DNA from: Verrucomicrobiota bacterium
Lineage (GTDB): Bacteria > Verrucomicrobiota > Verrucomicrobiia > Limisphaerales > AV2
Assembly: GCA_003219345.1 (NCBI GenBank)
Contig: QHOP01000306.1
Coordinates: 1-8,709, forward strand
DNA: 8,709 nucleotides
Reading direction: 5' to 3'
Both the position numbers and the translations under genes were made by a program. The notes beneath the pieces are model-generated. The model saw nothing but the letters and a program-made list of their open reading frames with translations. It was not told where the DNA came from and did no database searches. Shown in pieces: positions 1 through 6,054 of this stretch. The stretch's first letter is position 1; the number at the start of each line of letters is the position of its first letter.

Positions 1-58
1 CACCCCTTCCCTCTCCCCCACTGGGGGAGAGGGTGGCCGGAGGCCGGGTGAGGGGGCC
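1..58. repeat. REP-like palindromic repeat, truncated by the window edge
   Basis: An 11-bp perfect stem is formed by CCCTCTCCCCC (9-19) and GGGGGAGAGGG (23-33) with a 3-base loop. It is followed by a small GGCC-GGA-GGCC hairpin (35-45). The trailing GGGTGAGGGGG (46-56) would pair with a CCCTCACCC-type arm that mostly lies left of position 1, so the element is cut by the window. It is similar in style to, but not the same as, the inner part of the elements at 2861-3010 and 4152-4314. Confidence 0.7.
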
Positions 59-93
59 TCTCGGAGTTCAAGGGAGCAATGCGCGTTCAAAGT

Positions 94-113
94 TCGGGGC
101 GTTCTCGCCCCGA
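94..113 (+). promoter_or_regulatory. GC-rich hairpin ahead of the ribosome binding site
   Basis: TCGGGGCG (94-101) and CGCCCCGA (106-113) form a perfect 8-bp stem with loop TTCT. It ends a few bases before the GAGGG Shine-Dalgarno at 118-122 and 14 bases before the ATG at 128. No T-tract follows, so it is not a classical intrinsic terminator. It may be a 5'-leader hairpin or another dispersed repeat; its role is unknown. Confidence 0.4.
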
Positions 114-127
114 GCCAGAGGGTCAGG

Positions 128-988
128 ATGAGGGCGAGCCTGCCTCTGTCATTGGATTTTGTTTTACCGGTTCTCCTGGTGCTATGGCTTTTAACCATTT
201 CGACTGCTTCCGCCGCTGAACCTGCCAAAGCCCAACTCGATTTTTTTGAAAACAAAATCCGCCCGATCTTCGCCGATAACTGTTACAAATGCCACAGCCC
301 GGCCAATGGCAAGATCAAAGGCGGACTCGAACTCGACTGGAAAGGCGGCTGGGAAAAGGGCGGCGATTCCGGTCCCGTCATTGTTCCGGGTGATCCGGAG
401 AAAAGTCTGTTGCTCAAAGCCGTTCGCTACACCGATCCCGATCTTCAAATGCCCCCCAAGGGGGAGAAGCTTTCCGACGCGCAGATAAACGATCTCGTCG
501 CCTGGATCAAGATGGGCGCGCCGGACCCCCGCGCGACTCGCCCGGCTGCCACGGCGACGGCAGGCTACGGCGGTAAGGGCAAAGACCACTGGTCATTCAA
601 ACCACTCAAGAAACCAACGCCTCCGTCGGTGAAGGGCGAAGCGTGGGTCAAGAACGACGTGGATCGGTTCGTCCTCGCCAGGCTCGAAGAAAACGGCATG
701 ACGCCGAACGATCCGGCCGACAAACGGACGCTGATCCGGCGCGTTCGAGGAGGTCGTGGACAAGCTGCTGTCCTCGCCTCACTACGGCGAACGCTGGGGG
801 CGCCATTGGCTCGACGTGGCGCGTTACTCGGATTCCAAAGGCCAGTTCAACCGCCAGCGAGAGAGTTCGATTTATCCTTACGCCTGGACGTATCGCGATT
901 ACGTGATCAAAGCGTTCAACGACGACAAGCCCTACAACCGCTTCATCATGGAGCAGCTCGCGGCGGACAAGCTCCCTCCCGCCAATGA
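128..988 (+). CDS. Fragment 1: signal peptide, c-type cytochrome domain and start of DUF1549
   Basis: The ATG at 128 is preceded by GAGGG (118-122) at suitable spacing. Residues 1-30 are a Sec signal peptide with a long Leu/Val core and probable cleavage in TASAA-EP. A heme-binding CYKCH motif lies at residues 52-56, and a probable distal Met ligand at M108 in the LQMPP segment, as in planctomycete cytochrome C domains. Residues 154-205 (DHWSFKPL to LIRR) are the start of DUF1549. Family-like sequence stops at residue 205-206 (about nucleotide 743). The remaining roughly 80 residues up to 988 are Arg/Leu-rich translation in the wrong frame. If translated, the product would be an exported truncated cytochrome. 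Confidence 0.7.
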   Translation: MRASLPLSLDFVLPVLLVLWLLTISTASAAEPAKAQLDFFENKIRPIFADNCYKCHSPANGKIKGGLELDWKGGWEKGGDSGPVIVPGDPEKSLLLKAVRYTDPDLQMPPKGEKLSDAQINDLVAWIKMGAPDPRATRPAATATAGYGGKGKDHWSFKPLKKPTPPSVKGEAWVKNDVDRFVLARLEENGMTPNDPADKRTLIRRVRGGRGQAAVLASLRRTLGAPLARRGALLGFQRPVQPPAREFDLSLRLDVSRLRDQSVQRRQALQPLHHGAARGGQAPSRQ

Positions 989-2099
989 CAAGACCTCACT
1001 GGCGGCGCTCGGTTTCCTCACGCTCGGCGATCATTTCAACGGCAATCCGAATGACGTGATCAACGACCGCATCGACGTGACCTCGAAAGCGTTCCTCGGT
1101 CTCACGGTTTCCTGCGCGCGCTGCCACGATCACAAGTTCGATCCGATTCCGCAGGCCGATTACTATTCATTGCACGGCATCTTCGCCAGCTCGGTCGAGC
1201 CGGAAATGAAGCCGGTCATCTCGGCGGTCAACACAAACTACCAGGATTATCTCGCGCGCCACGCCGAATTGGACGCGCGCGTCCAAACGGTCCGGACACA
1301 GAGCGTCGCGGCGGCGTTCGGCGACTACAAACGGTTCGGCGGAGTTTATCTCTTCGCAACCCGCCTGCCCGAAAAAGAACGCGATGCTTATCTTACAAAA
1401 AACGGCGCGGAACCAGCCCGGCTCAAAAACTGGCAACGCATCACGCAAGGCGGCGGACGGCAGGCGGCCTCGATCTTCGCGCCGTGGAACATGCTGTCAC
1501 GAATTCCGGAACAGCGCTTTGCCGAGCAGTCCAGGCGTATCCTGGGGAACCTCGACCGGAATGAGCGAGGGCGGCAATTGAATCCGCATGTCATGAAAGC
1601 GCTGAAAGGCGCTGCGCCTCGTTCAATGGCGGAATTGGCCGCCATCTACGGCAACTTATTGGCGAACCCCGATCCCGGATGGCAAACCACGGTCTCCACG
1701 TTGCTCGGTGACGTCGCGCTGCGGGTTCTTCCGAACAAGCAGCGCGGGCAGTTCTTCGCGTTGCGCGAGCAAAGCGACATGCTGGAGATGGTTCATCCCG
1801 GCGCGCCCGCCCGCGCGACGACACTTGTGGATGGCCCGAACCCGAAAGACTCGCCCATCTTCATCCGCGGCGAGGCTGAGAATCCCGGCGAGGTCGTTCC
1901 GCGCCGTTTTCTCGAAGTCCTGTCCGGCCCGAACCGGCCCGCGTTCGCGTCTGGCAACATCACTTCGGCGAAGGCTTCGTCACGACGCCCGACGATTTTG
2001 GCAATCAGTCCGCGCCGCCGAGCCATCCCGAGTTGCTCGATTACCTGGCGAGCCGCTTCATGGAAGAGGGCTGGTCGATCAAGAAACTGCACAAGTTGA
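756..2099 (+). CDS. Fragment 2: main part of DUF1549 and beginning of DUF1553
   Basis: Native-looking coding sequence in this frame begins at 741 (AFEEVVDKLL), just before the first possible GTG start at 756. It contains the DUF1549 hallmark YGERWGRHWLDVARYSDSKG and the second heme-type motif CARCHDHKFDPI (CARCH at 1113-1127), with the spacing usual in this family. A less conserved middle follows (about 1200-1750). Then comes the RGEAENPGEVVPRRFLEVL segment that precedes DUF1553. After about 1945 the frame degenerates into Arg/Ser/Pro-rich out-of-frame sequence ending at 2099. There is no convincing ribosome binding site at 756, so independent expression is doubtful; this is best read as the central portion of the broken gene. 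Confidence 0.65.
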   Translation: MDKLLSSPHYGERWGRHWLDVARYSDSKGQFNRQRESSIYPYAWTYRDYVIKAFNDDKPYNRFIMEQLAADKLPPANDKTSLAALGFLTLGDHFNGNPNDVINDRIDVTSKAFLGLTVSCARCHDHKFDPIPQADYYSLHGIFASSVEPEMKPVISAVNTNYQDYLARHAELDARVQTVRTQSVAAAFGDYKRFGGVYLFATRLPEKERDAYLTKNGAEPARLKNWQRITQGGGRQAASIFAPWNMLSRIPEQRFAEQSRRILGNLDRNERGRQLNPHVMKALKGAAPRSMAELAAIYGNLLANPDPGWQTTVSTLLGDVALRVLPNKQRGQFFALREQSDMLEMVHPGAPARATTLVDGPNPKDSPIFIRGEAENPGEVVPRRFLEVLSGPNRPAFASGNITSAKASSRRPTILAISPRRRAIPSCSITWRAASWKRAGRSRNCTS

Positions 2100-2857
2100 T
2101 TCTGCTTTCGGCGACGTATCAACAGAGCAGCAAGAACAATCCGGCTTACGCGGAAAAGGACCCGTTCGATCGTCTGCTCTGGCGCGCGAACGTGCGGCGG
2201 CTGGAGTTTGAACCGTTGCGCGATTCGATCCTTTACCTTGGCGGCGAACTCGACCTGACCGTGGGCGGCCATCCGATTGATCTTTCCGAAGGCACGCACA
2301 TGACGCAGAAACGGTTCCAGGCCATCCTGAATCGCTACGGCAAAGTTCATCTGCCCGCCGCGCCGCGCCGCACGGTTTACGGCTACGTCGATCGCGCCGA
2401 TCTGGTCGAAGTGTTGAACACGTTCGACTTCGCCAGCCCCGACATGCCGACCGGCAAACGCTACGAAACGACTGTGCCGCAGCAGGCGCTCTTCCTCATG
2501 AACAGCCCGCTCGTCATCGAGCAGGTGCGCAACGTCGTCGAGCGAAAGGAATTCAAGCAGCAGAAGACCGACGAAGACCGCGTCCGCTATCTCTACGAAT
2601 TGTTCTTCCAACGGCGGCCGACCCAGGAGGAGGTGCGCGACGGCCTTGAGTTCGTCACGGCGCACCATGAGCCGGAGAAACCGGTGGCGGCTGCCTCCGG
2701 GTTCCAGCCCGTGGCCAACGTGATCGGACAGGGGAACAAACGCAAACAGCAGTTCAACCAGCCTGCGCCTTCGCGCGCTTCGCGCAAGCCGCTCACGGGC
2801 TGGCAGGAATACGCGCACGCGCTGCTCCTCACGAACGAGGCGTCGTTTGTGAATTAG
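2033..2857 (+). CDS. Fragment 3: most of DUF1553
   Basis: Family-like sequence in this frame starts near 1937 (ARV-RVWQHHFGEGF, TTPDDFGNQSAPPSHPELLD), upstream of the first usable start codon at 2033. It continues with DYLASRFMEEGWSIKKLH, LILLSATYQQSS, RRLEFEPLRDSIL and the near-C-terminal PQQALFLMNSPLVIEQV. It ends with WQEYAHALLLTNEASFVN and a TAG at 2855-2857; the typical DUF1553 ending is a LLxxNEFxxVN-type sequence, so the C-terminus is intact. Without the preceding portion it lacks a signal peptide and translation signals. A MITE-like repeat begins 3-5 bases after the stop. Confidence 0.65.
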   Translation: MLDYLASRFMEEGWSIKKLHKLILLSATYQQSSKNNPAYAEKDPFDRLLWRANVRRLEFEPLRDSILYLGGELDLTVGGHPIDLSEGTHMTQKRFQAILNRYGKVHLPAAPRRTVYGYVDRADLVEVLNTFDFASPDMPTGKRYETTVPQQALFLMNSPLVIEQVRNVVERKEFKQQKTDEDRVRYLYELFFQRRPTQEEVRDGLEFVTAHHEPEKPVAAASGFQPVANVIGQGNKRKQQFNQPAPSRASRKPLTGWQEYAHALLLTNEASFVN

Positions 2858-2860
2858 AGT

Positions 2861-3010
2861 GGTTGCCAAAAGAAATTTCCGATCAAGGTCGTGTGCAGGC
2901 ACTCCCCTCACTCGGCTAAAGCCACCTCTCCCCTCACAGGATGAGGGGAGAGGGAAGGGTGAGGGGAGCTTGTGCATCGGTTTCATTTCAGAAATTTATT
3001 TTGGCAATTG
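2861..3010. repeat. MITE-like palindromic element, copy A
   Basis: Outer inverted ends are TTGCCAAAAGAAATTTC (2863-2879) and GAAATTTATTTTGGCAA (2991-3007). Inside are a 10-bp stem, CTCCCCTCAC (2902-2911) with GTGAGGGGAG (2959-2968), and a central perfect 12-bp stem, CCTCTCCCCTCA (2925-2936) with TGAGGGGAGAGG (2942-2953). Each arm matches the opposite arm of copy B (4152-4314). One 30-bp block (2940-2969) is identical to the reverse complement of 4204-4233. There is no coding capacity, so mobilisation would need a transposase supplied elsewhere. It may also act as a transcription-stalling structure after the DUF1553 gene. Confidence 0.8.
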
Positions 3011-3058
3011 CTCTAGGCCGTGCGCGTAGCCGCACGCTTCAGGTTACGCATTCCAGCT

Positions 3059-3086
3059 TTGACACCTTTCTGAAGATGTCCAGAAT
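3059..3086 (+). promoter_or_regulatory. Candidate sigma-70-type promoter for the esterase
   Basis: A perfect TTGACA -35 box (3059-3064) is followed after 16 bases by CAGAAT (3081-3086), a 4/6 match to TATAAT. Transcription would start around 3093, essentially at the ATG (3095), implying a leaderless or near-leaderless message. This fits the lack of a properly spaced Shine-Dalgarno; the GGAG present abuts the ATG directly. It is a motif-only prediction. Confidence 0.35.
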
Positions 3087-3094
3087 ACGCGGAG

Positions 3095-3973
3095 ATGAAC
3101 TCCAAAAGCGCTCCGACAATTCTCGCGCTATTTCTTGCTCCGTTCCTGGTTCACAGTTTGTTCGCCGCCGACGACTACCAGCTCGGCCCGGACTCGCTTC
3201 CGCAGGAAGACGTGCCGCGCGGCGAAATCACCAAATACCATTGGAGCAGCAAGATTTTTCCGGGCACGGAACGTGATTACTGGGTTTACGTGCCGAAGCA
3301 ATACGAGGCGGCCAAACCGGCGTGCGTGATGGTCTTTCAAGACGGCGGCAATTACGCGAACACCAACGGTCAGTTCCGCGCGCCGATTGTGTTCGACAAT
3401 CTCATCGCGAAGAAGGAAATGCCCGTGGCCATCGGCCTCTTTATCAATCCCGGCGAGGTTCCCCCTGCGGAGCCGGGCCAGAAACCGCGCAGCAATCGCA
3501 GCTTCGAGTACGATTCGCTCGGCGACCAATACGCCCGTTTTCTGCTCGAAGAAATCCTGCCTGAGGTGGGGAAGAAATATGGCCTGACAAAGGACCCGGA
3601 CGGCCGCGCGATTTGCGGGATCAGTTCCGGCGGCATCTGCGCGTGGACCGTAGCGTGGGAGCGGCCCGATGAATTTCGCAAAGTGCTCAGTCACGTCGGC
3701 AGCTTCACCAACATTCGCGGCGGCAATGTCTACCCGTCTTTGATTCGGAAAACGGAAAAGAAACCGATTCGCGTTTTCCTGCAGGACGGCGCCAAAGACC
3801 TCGACAATCTGCACGGCAACTGGCCGTTGGCGAACCAGGAGATGGCGGCGGCGCTGAAGTTCATGGGTTACGACTACAAATTCGAGTTCGGCACCGAAGG
3901 TCACAACGGCAAACACGGCGGCGCGATCCTGCCCGATTCGCTGCGCTGGTTGTGGCGGGATTATCCGAAGTAA
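3095..3973 (+). CDS. Secreted enterochelin-esterase-like alpha/beta hydrolase
   Basis: This is a 292-residue protein of the putative esterase (Pfam Esterase, Fes-like) group common in Planctomycetes and Verrucomicrobia. Residues 1-25 are a Sec signal peptide (ILALFLAPFLVHSLFAA), so it should act in the periplasm or outside the cell. Visible landmarks are RDYWVYVP (60-67), the FQDGG strand-turn (81-85), the nucleophile elbow GISSGG (175-180, probable Ser177), an acid candidate in LQDGAKDLDN (Asp231, Asp235 or Asp237), and the C-terminal catalytic His region EGHNGKHGGAILP (probably His270) followed by RWLWRDYP. All triad elements are present and the length fits a single-domain esterase, so the gene appears intact. 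Substrate is unknown; relatives cleave ester bonds in siderophores or plant-derived carbohydrate esters. It sits alone between two inverted copies of a MITE-like repeat, with its own candidate promoter. A GTG or ATG alternative in frame upstream was not found. Confidence 0.88.
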   Translation: MNSKSAPTILALFLAPFLVHSLFAADDYQLGPDSLPQEDVPRGEITKYHWSSKIFPGTERDYWVYVPKQYEAAKPACVMVFQDGGNYANTNGQFRAPIVFDNLIAKKEMPVAIGLFINPGEVPPAEPGQKPRSNRSFEYDSLGDQYARFLLEEILPEVGKKYGLTKDPDGRAICGISSGGICAWTVAWERPDEFRKVLSHVGSFTNIRGGNVYPSLIRKTEKKPIRVFLQDGAKDLDNLHGNWPLANQEMAAALKFMGYDYKFEFGTEGHNGKHGGAILPDSLRWLWRDYPK

Positions 3974-4051
3974 CGGTGAAGTCGGATCGCGGAGCCGACC
4001 GCGAGTGGTGGTGCGAAGCTTCTGACGAGCCATGACTGCCCGCCACAAAAA

Positions 4052-4120
4052 GTGGCAGCCGACGCAAGGAGGAATTCGAGGTTTCCAAAGGGAAATGAGC
4101 CTCGTTACCTCGGCTGTTAC
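4052..4120. repeat. Imperfect palindrome downstream of the esterase
   Basis: GTGGCAGCCGACGCAAGGAGG (4052-4072) pairs imperfectly with the sequence at 4097-4120, whose reverse complement begins GTAACAGCCGAGGTAACGAGG. The inner part TTTCC-AAAG-GGAAA (4082-4095) continues the stem. It lies 79 bases after the esterase stop and could reduce read-through, but no T-tract follows. It resembles a dispersed intergenic repeat; the window has no second copy to confirm this. The stretch 3974-4051 before it holds only small GC-rich inverted repeats and no gene. Confidence 0.5.
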
Positions 4121-4151
4121 GAAATCGGGCGTTTTCAACAGGCCACTAAAC

Positions 4152-4314
4152 CAATTGCCAAAAGAAAATTTCCGAAATGAAACCGCTTGTCGAATGTCCA
4201 GCGGCTCCCCTCACCCTTCCCTCTCCCCTCATCGGATGAGAGGAGATGGTGTCTTTAGACGGGTGAGGGGAGTGCCCGCACCCGACATTGATTGGAAATT
4301 ACTTTTGGCAACCA
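4152..4314. repeat. MITE-like palindromic element, copy B (inverted relative to copy A)
   Basis: Core ends are TTGCCAAAAGAAAATTTCC (4155-4173) and GGAAATTACTTTTGGCAA (4294-4311). Inner arms CTCCCCTCACCC (4205-4216) and GGGTGAGGGGAG (4261-4272) form a perfect 12-bp stem around a second, imperfect CTCTCCCCTCATC hairpin. The left arm, including CAATTGCCAAAA and GAAATGAAACCG, matches the reverse complement of the right arm of copy A. The right arm (GGCACTCCCCTCAC, then TTGCCAAAAG, on the other strand) matches the left arm of copy A. TAAACCA occurs on both sides (4147-4153 and 4318-4324), a possible but unproven target duplication. It lies in the convergent gap between the esterase and the sigma gene ending at 4372. 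Confidence 0.8.
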
Positions 4315-4371
4315 GTATAAACCAGACAAGGCCGGACAACCAGGCCGACCATGACCCGTTGGGGCCATGTC

Positions 4372-5814
4372 TCATTGCGCGGCGTCTGGTGGTGAAATAT
4401 CCGTGGCGGCGTGGTTGGGCTCGTGCAGCTTCCATTCGCCTGCGATGTTCGTGAAACTCATCACTGCCTGGTCCTTCGTTTTTGTTGTTCCATCATCCCG
4501 TTCTTCAGAATAAATAACGAACCGAACCTCACCGTCAGCGGAAACCCGTTTTCGATCCAAACGCAATGCCGGCAGTGGGCGGATCTCTTCGCTCAACAGC
4601 GCTGCAATCTCGTCTTCGGTCTTCCCCTCGAATCGTTGCGCGTAACTTTTTTGTGTTTCTGGACTGAGACCGGTCAGGAACGTTTTCACATCGCCCTTGC
4701 TCATCGCCCAGGCCACCGTTTGCAGCGCTGATTCCGGAGTGGCATATCCGACAAACGCCCAGGACTCTTTTGGAACCGTGAACTCCTCGGACGCTTCGGG
4801 CGGCGGTGTGAGAGTTGGCGAACTGTCGCCGCGAGCGCTTCGCAACTTTCCAAGTGCGTTTGTTTTACGGCGCAGCATCCCCACTTCACCTCGAAGTCTC
4901 ATCAGCTCACTCAATTGCTCTTTCGAGAGCAGAGAACTCTTCGCCTGAGCGAGCAGATTTGAAAGATGGCCGTTCTCCGCTTGAAGTTTGGCCAGTTGTC
5001 CCGCTTGCTGCCGAAAAGATTGATTTTCCATGCTCAGTTTTACCTGGGCTTGCTGTTGCATCACCAATGGTGTCGCTACGCCGGCAACAACAACGGCGCT
5101 GATAATGCCCGCTTTGAGTTTGGTCATAGTCATAAGCTTGAGGAGGGTTAACGTCGTTCCACCGCTCGCCGCCGCGCCCGCCAAAGCTGCACCGGAAATA
5201 CTGGCCGCCAATCCGGCCGGCGCCGCTGTAACCGCTTCACTGGTCAGTGCCGTTGCCAGTCCTGCGGCTGAGAGCGTGACGCCTCGGCGCATCAACAAAG
5301 TTCGCAGTCGCTCCAATGCGCGAGTCACACGCTTCTGTGCCGCGTTTTCGCTGCTGCCCAGCGCTTCGCCCACTGAGCGCAGGTCGCGTTGCTCGAAGAA
5401 TCGGAGGAGGATCGCGGCGCGGTCCTGCGCTCCCAGTCGGTTGATCGCTTCGTCGAGGATAGGGGCGACCTGCGCAAGGTTTTCCGCGGAGTGATCTTGC
5501 TGCGCATTCATTTCGACCGCTTGCCTTTCACGGAATTGACGACGGCGATTGCTTCGCATGGTCCTGGCGGCCACGAAGCACGTGTGACGATGCAGCCATC
5601 CACCCAGCATGACGTCTTTGGAAAGCGCGCGGGCCTGACGGCCAAGGTCGATGAAGACGGTTTGGACGACCTCCTCCGCCAGATGTATGTCGCCATCGAC
5701 CAGTCGTACCGCCGCCGAATAGACCAGGTTGATGTAGCGCGAGACCAGTTCGCGGAAGGCCGTTTCCGAGTCGTTCTCCACGTAATCTTCGAGTAATTTC
5801 CGGCTGTCCGTCAT
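4372..5814 (-). CDS. Membrane-anchored ECF-like sigma factor with NTF2/DUF4878-like C-terminal domain
   Basis: This is a 480-residue protein starting at the ATG 5814-5812 (MTDSRKLLEDYV), chosen because its N-terminus aligns with the paralogue at 7392 and with typical ECF factors; the frame stays open to 5916, but the extra 34 residues look non-coding. Sigma region 2 spans about residues 12-92 (AFRELVSRYINLVYSAA, LAEEVVQTVF) and region 4 about 117-175 (LGAQDRAAILLRFFEQRDL, GSSENAAQKRVTRALERLR). Residues 180-228 are Ala-rich and hydrophobic, a TM helix lies at 234-252 after basic MTKLK, and a coiled coil at about 260-326. A Pro-rich linker (331-349) leads to a domain at 350-466 with helices (YATPESALQTVAWAMSKGD) then strands, resembling NTF2/DUF4878-like folds. 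Positive residues before the TM suggest sigma inside and the C-terminal domain outside. The product presumably directs RNA polymerase when released or rearranged. It lies 240 bases downstream of its paralogue on the same strand, possibly co-transcribed. Confidence 0.85.
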   Translation of the reverse strand: MTDSRKLLEDYVENDSETAFRELVSRYINLVYSAAVRLVDGDIHLAEEVVQTVFIDLGRQARALSKDVMLGGWLHRHTCFVAARTMRSNRRRQFRERQAVEMNAQQDHSAENLAQVAPILDEAINRLGAQDRAAILLRFFEQRDLRSVGEALGSSENAAQKRVTRALERLRTLLMRRGVTLSAAGLATALTSEAVTAAPAGLAASISGAALAGAAASGGTTLTLLKLMTMTKLKAGIISAVVVAGVATPLVMQQQAQVKLSMENQSFRQQAGQLAKLQAENGHLSNLLAQAKSSLLSKEQLSELMRLRGEVGMLRRKTNALGKLRSARGDSSPTLTPPPEASEEFTVPKESWAFVGYATPESALQTVAWAMSKGDVKTFLTGLSPETQKSYAQRFEGKTEDEIAALLSEEIRPLPALRLDRKRVSADGEVRFVIYSEERDDGTTKTKDQAVMSFTNIAGEWKLHEPNHAATDISPPDAAQ

Positions 5815-6054
5815 CTTCAATTCATCATTAAAGACCCGCCGCCGGATAAAAACCGCCAAAAAGTTTTGCAGATTTAGACTTCTCGAAGCGACTCGTCCGT
5901 TTCTCCTCAGTTCCAACAGCGTTGCGTGACTCCTCTCAGCGCGGTCGAAGTGAGTTCCATGTCCGGGCTGAGAGAGGATGGGTGAGGGCGGACCACTTCC
6001 GCGAATGCATAGCTACTACTAAGCCGTGACAATTCAAAACGAGAACCACGGACA
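5815..6054. repeat. Gap between the sigma genes containing a REP-like palindrome
   Basis: Within this 240-base gap, CCTCTCAGC (5932-5940) and GCTGAGAGAGG (5967-5977) form a stem around a 26-base loop, followed by GGGTGAGGGC (5980-5989), the same flavour as the other REP-like elements. On the minus strand an AT-richer stretch (about 5815-5875) lies just ahead of the ATG at 5814. It could hold a promoter for the downstream sigma gene, but I see no clear -35/-10 pair and no proper Shine-Dalgarno. I found no coding sequence with family features in this gap. Confidence 0.55.

Larger units (their letters stand above)
128..2857 (+). pseudogene. Cytochrome c (PSCyt1)-DUF1549-DUF1553 protein gene, interrupted by two internal deletions with frame changes
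   Basis: Three consecutive reading-frame segments (frames 2, 3, 2) together spell one protein of the Planctomycetes/Verrucomicrobia family with an N-terminal cytochrome c domain, then DUF1549, then DUF1553. Members are large exported proteins, often next to a DUF1501 gene; their biochemical role is poorly defined but presumed to be periplasmic redox or polymer-related. Break 1 (737-746): LIRR is followed directly by AFEEVVDKLL, whereas the family normally has about 25 residues (TFDLTGLPPTP and following) between them. Break 2 (about 1932-1955): GPNRPAF runs into ARV-RVWQHHFGEG, with the usual block ending in NPLTAR missing. Because coding material is missing at both breaks, single-base corrections would not restore a normal protein. 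The alternative is assembly error. No DUF1501 partner follows at 2858 onward. Confidence 0.78.

Noticed and set aside
128..2857. Programmed frameshifting to join the three segments
   Set aside because: No slippery heptamer or downstream pseudoknot is evident at either junction, and conserved residues are missing there, which frameshifting cannot explain.
1793..2986. Long minus-strand open frame (397 codons) antisense to the DUF1553 gene
   Set aside because: Its product is Arg/Ala/His-rich without family features, and it overlaps well-conserved coding sequence and repeat copy A. It is an artefact of high GC codon bias.
3018..3040. Small hairpin GTGCG...CGCAC upstream of the esterase, considered as a terminator or riboswitch
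   Set aside because: A five-base stem without a T-tract or any recognisable aptamer pattern is too weak to call.
3977..4005. GTCGG/CCGAC and CGCGG/CCGCG inverted repeats after the esterase stop, considered as an intrinsic terminator
   Set aside because: The stems are short, compete with each other, and no U-run follows.
3128..4138. Minus-strand open frame of 336 codons antisense to the esterase
   Set aside because: The opposite strand encodes an intact esterase with signal peptide and catalytic motifs; the antisense product shows no recognisable pattern.
5815..5916. N-terminal extension of the downstream sigma factor to an ATG at 5916
   Set aside because: The extra 34 residues do not resemble sigma factors, the paralogue starts at the equivalent of position 5814, and the extension lies in an AT-richer region just beyond a repeat.
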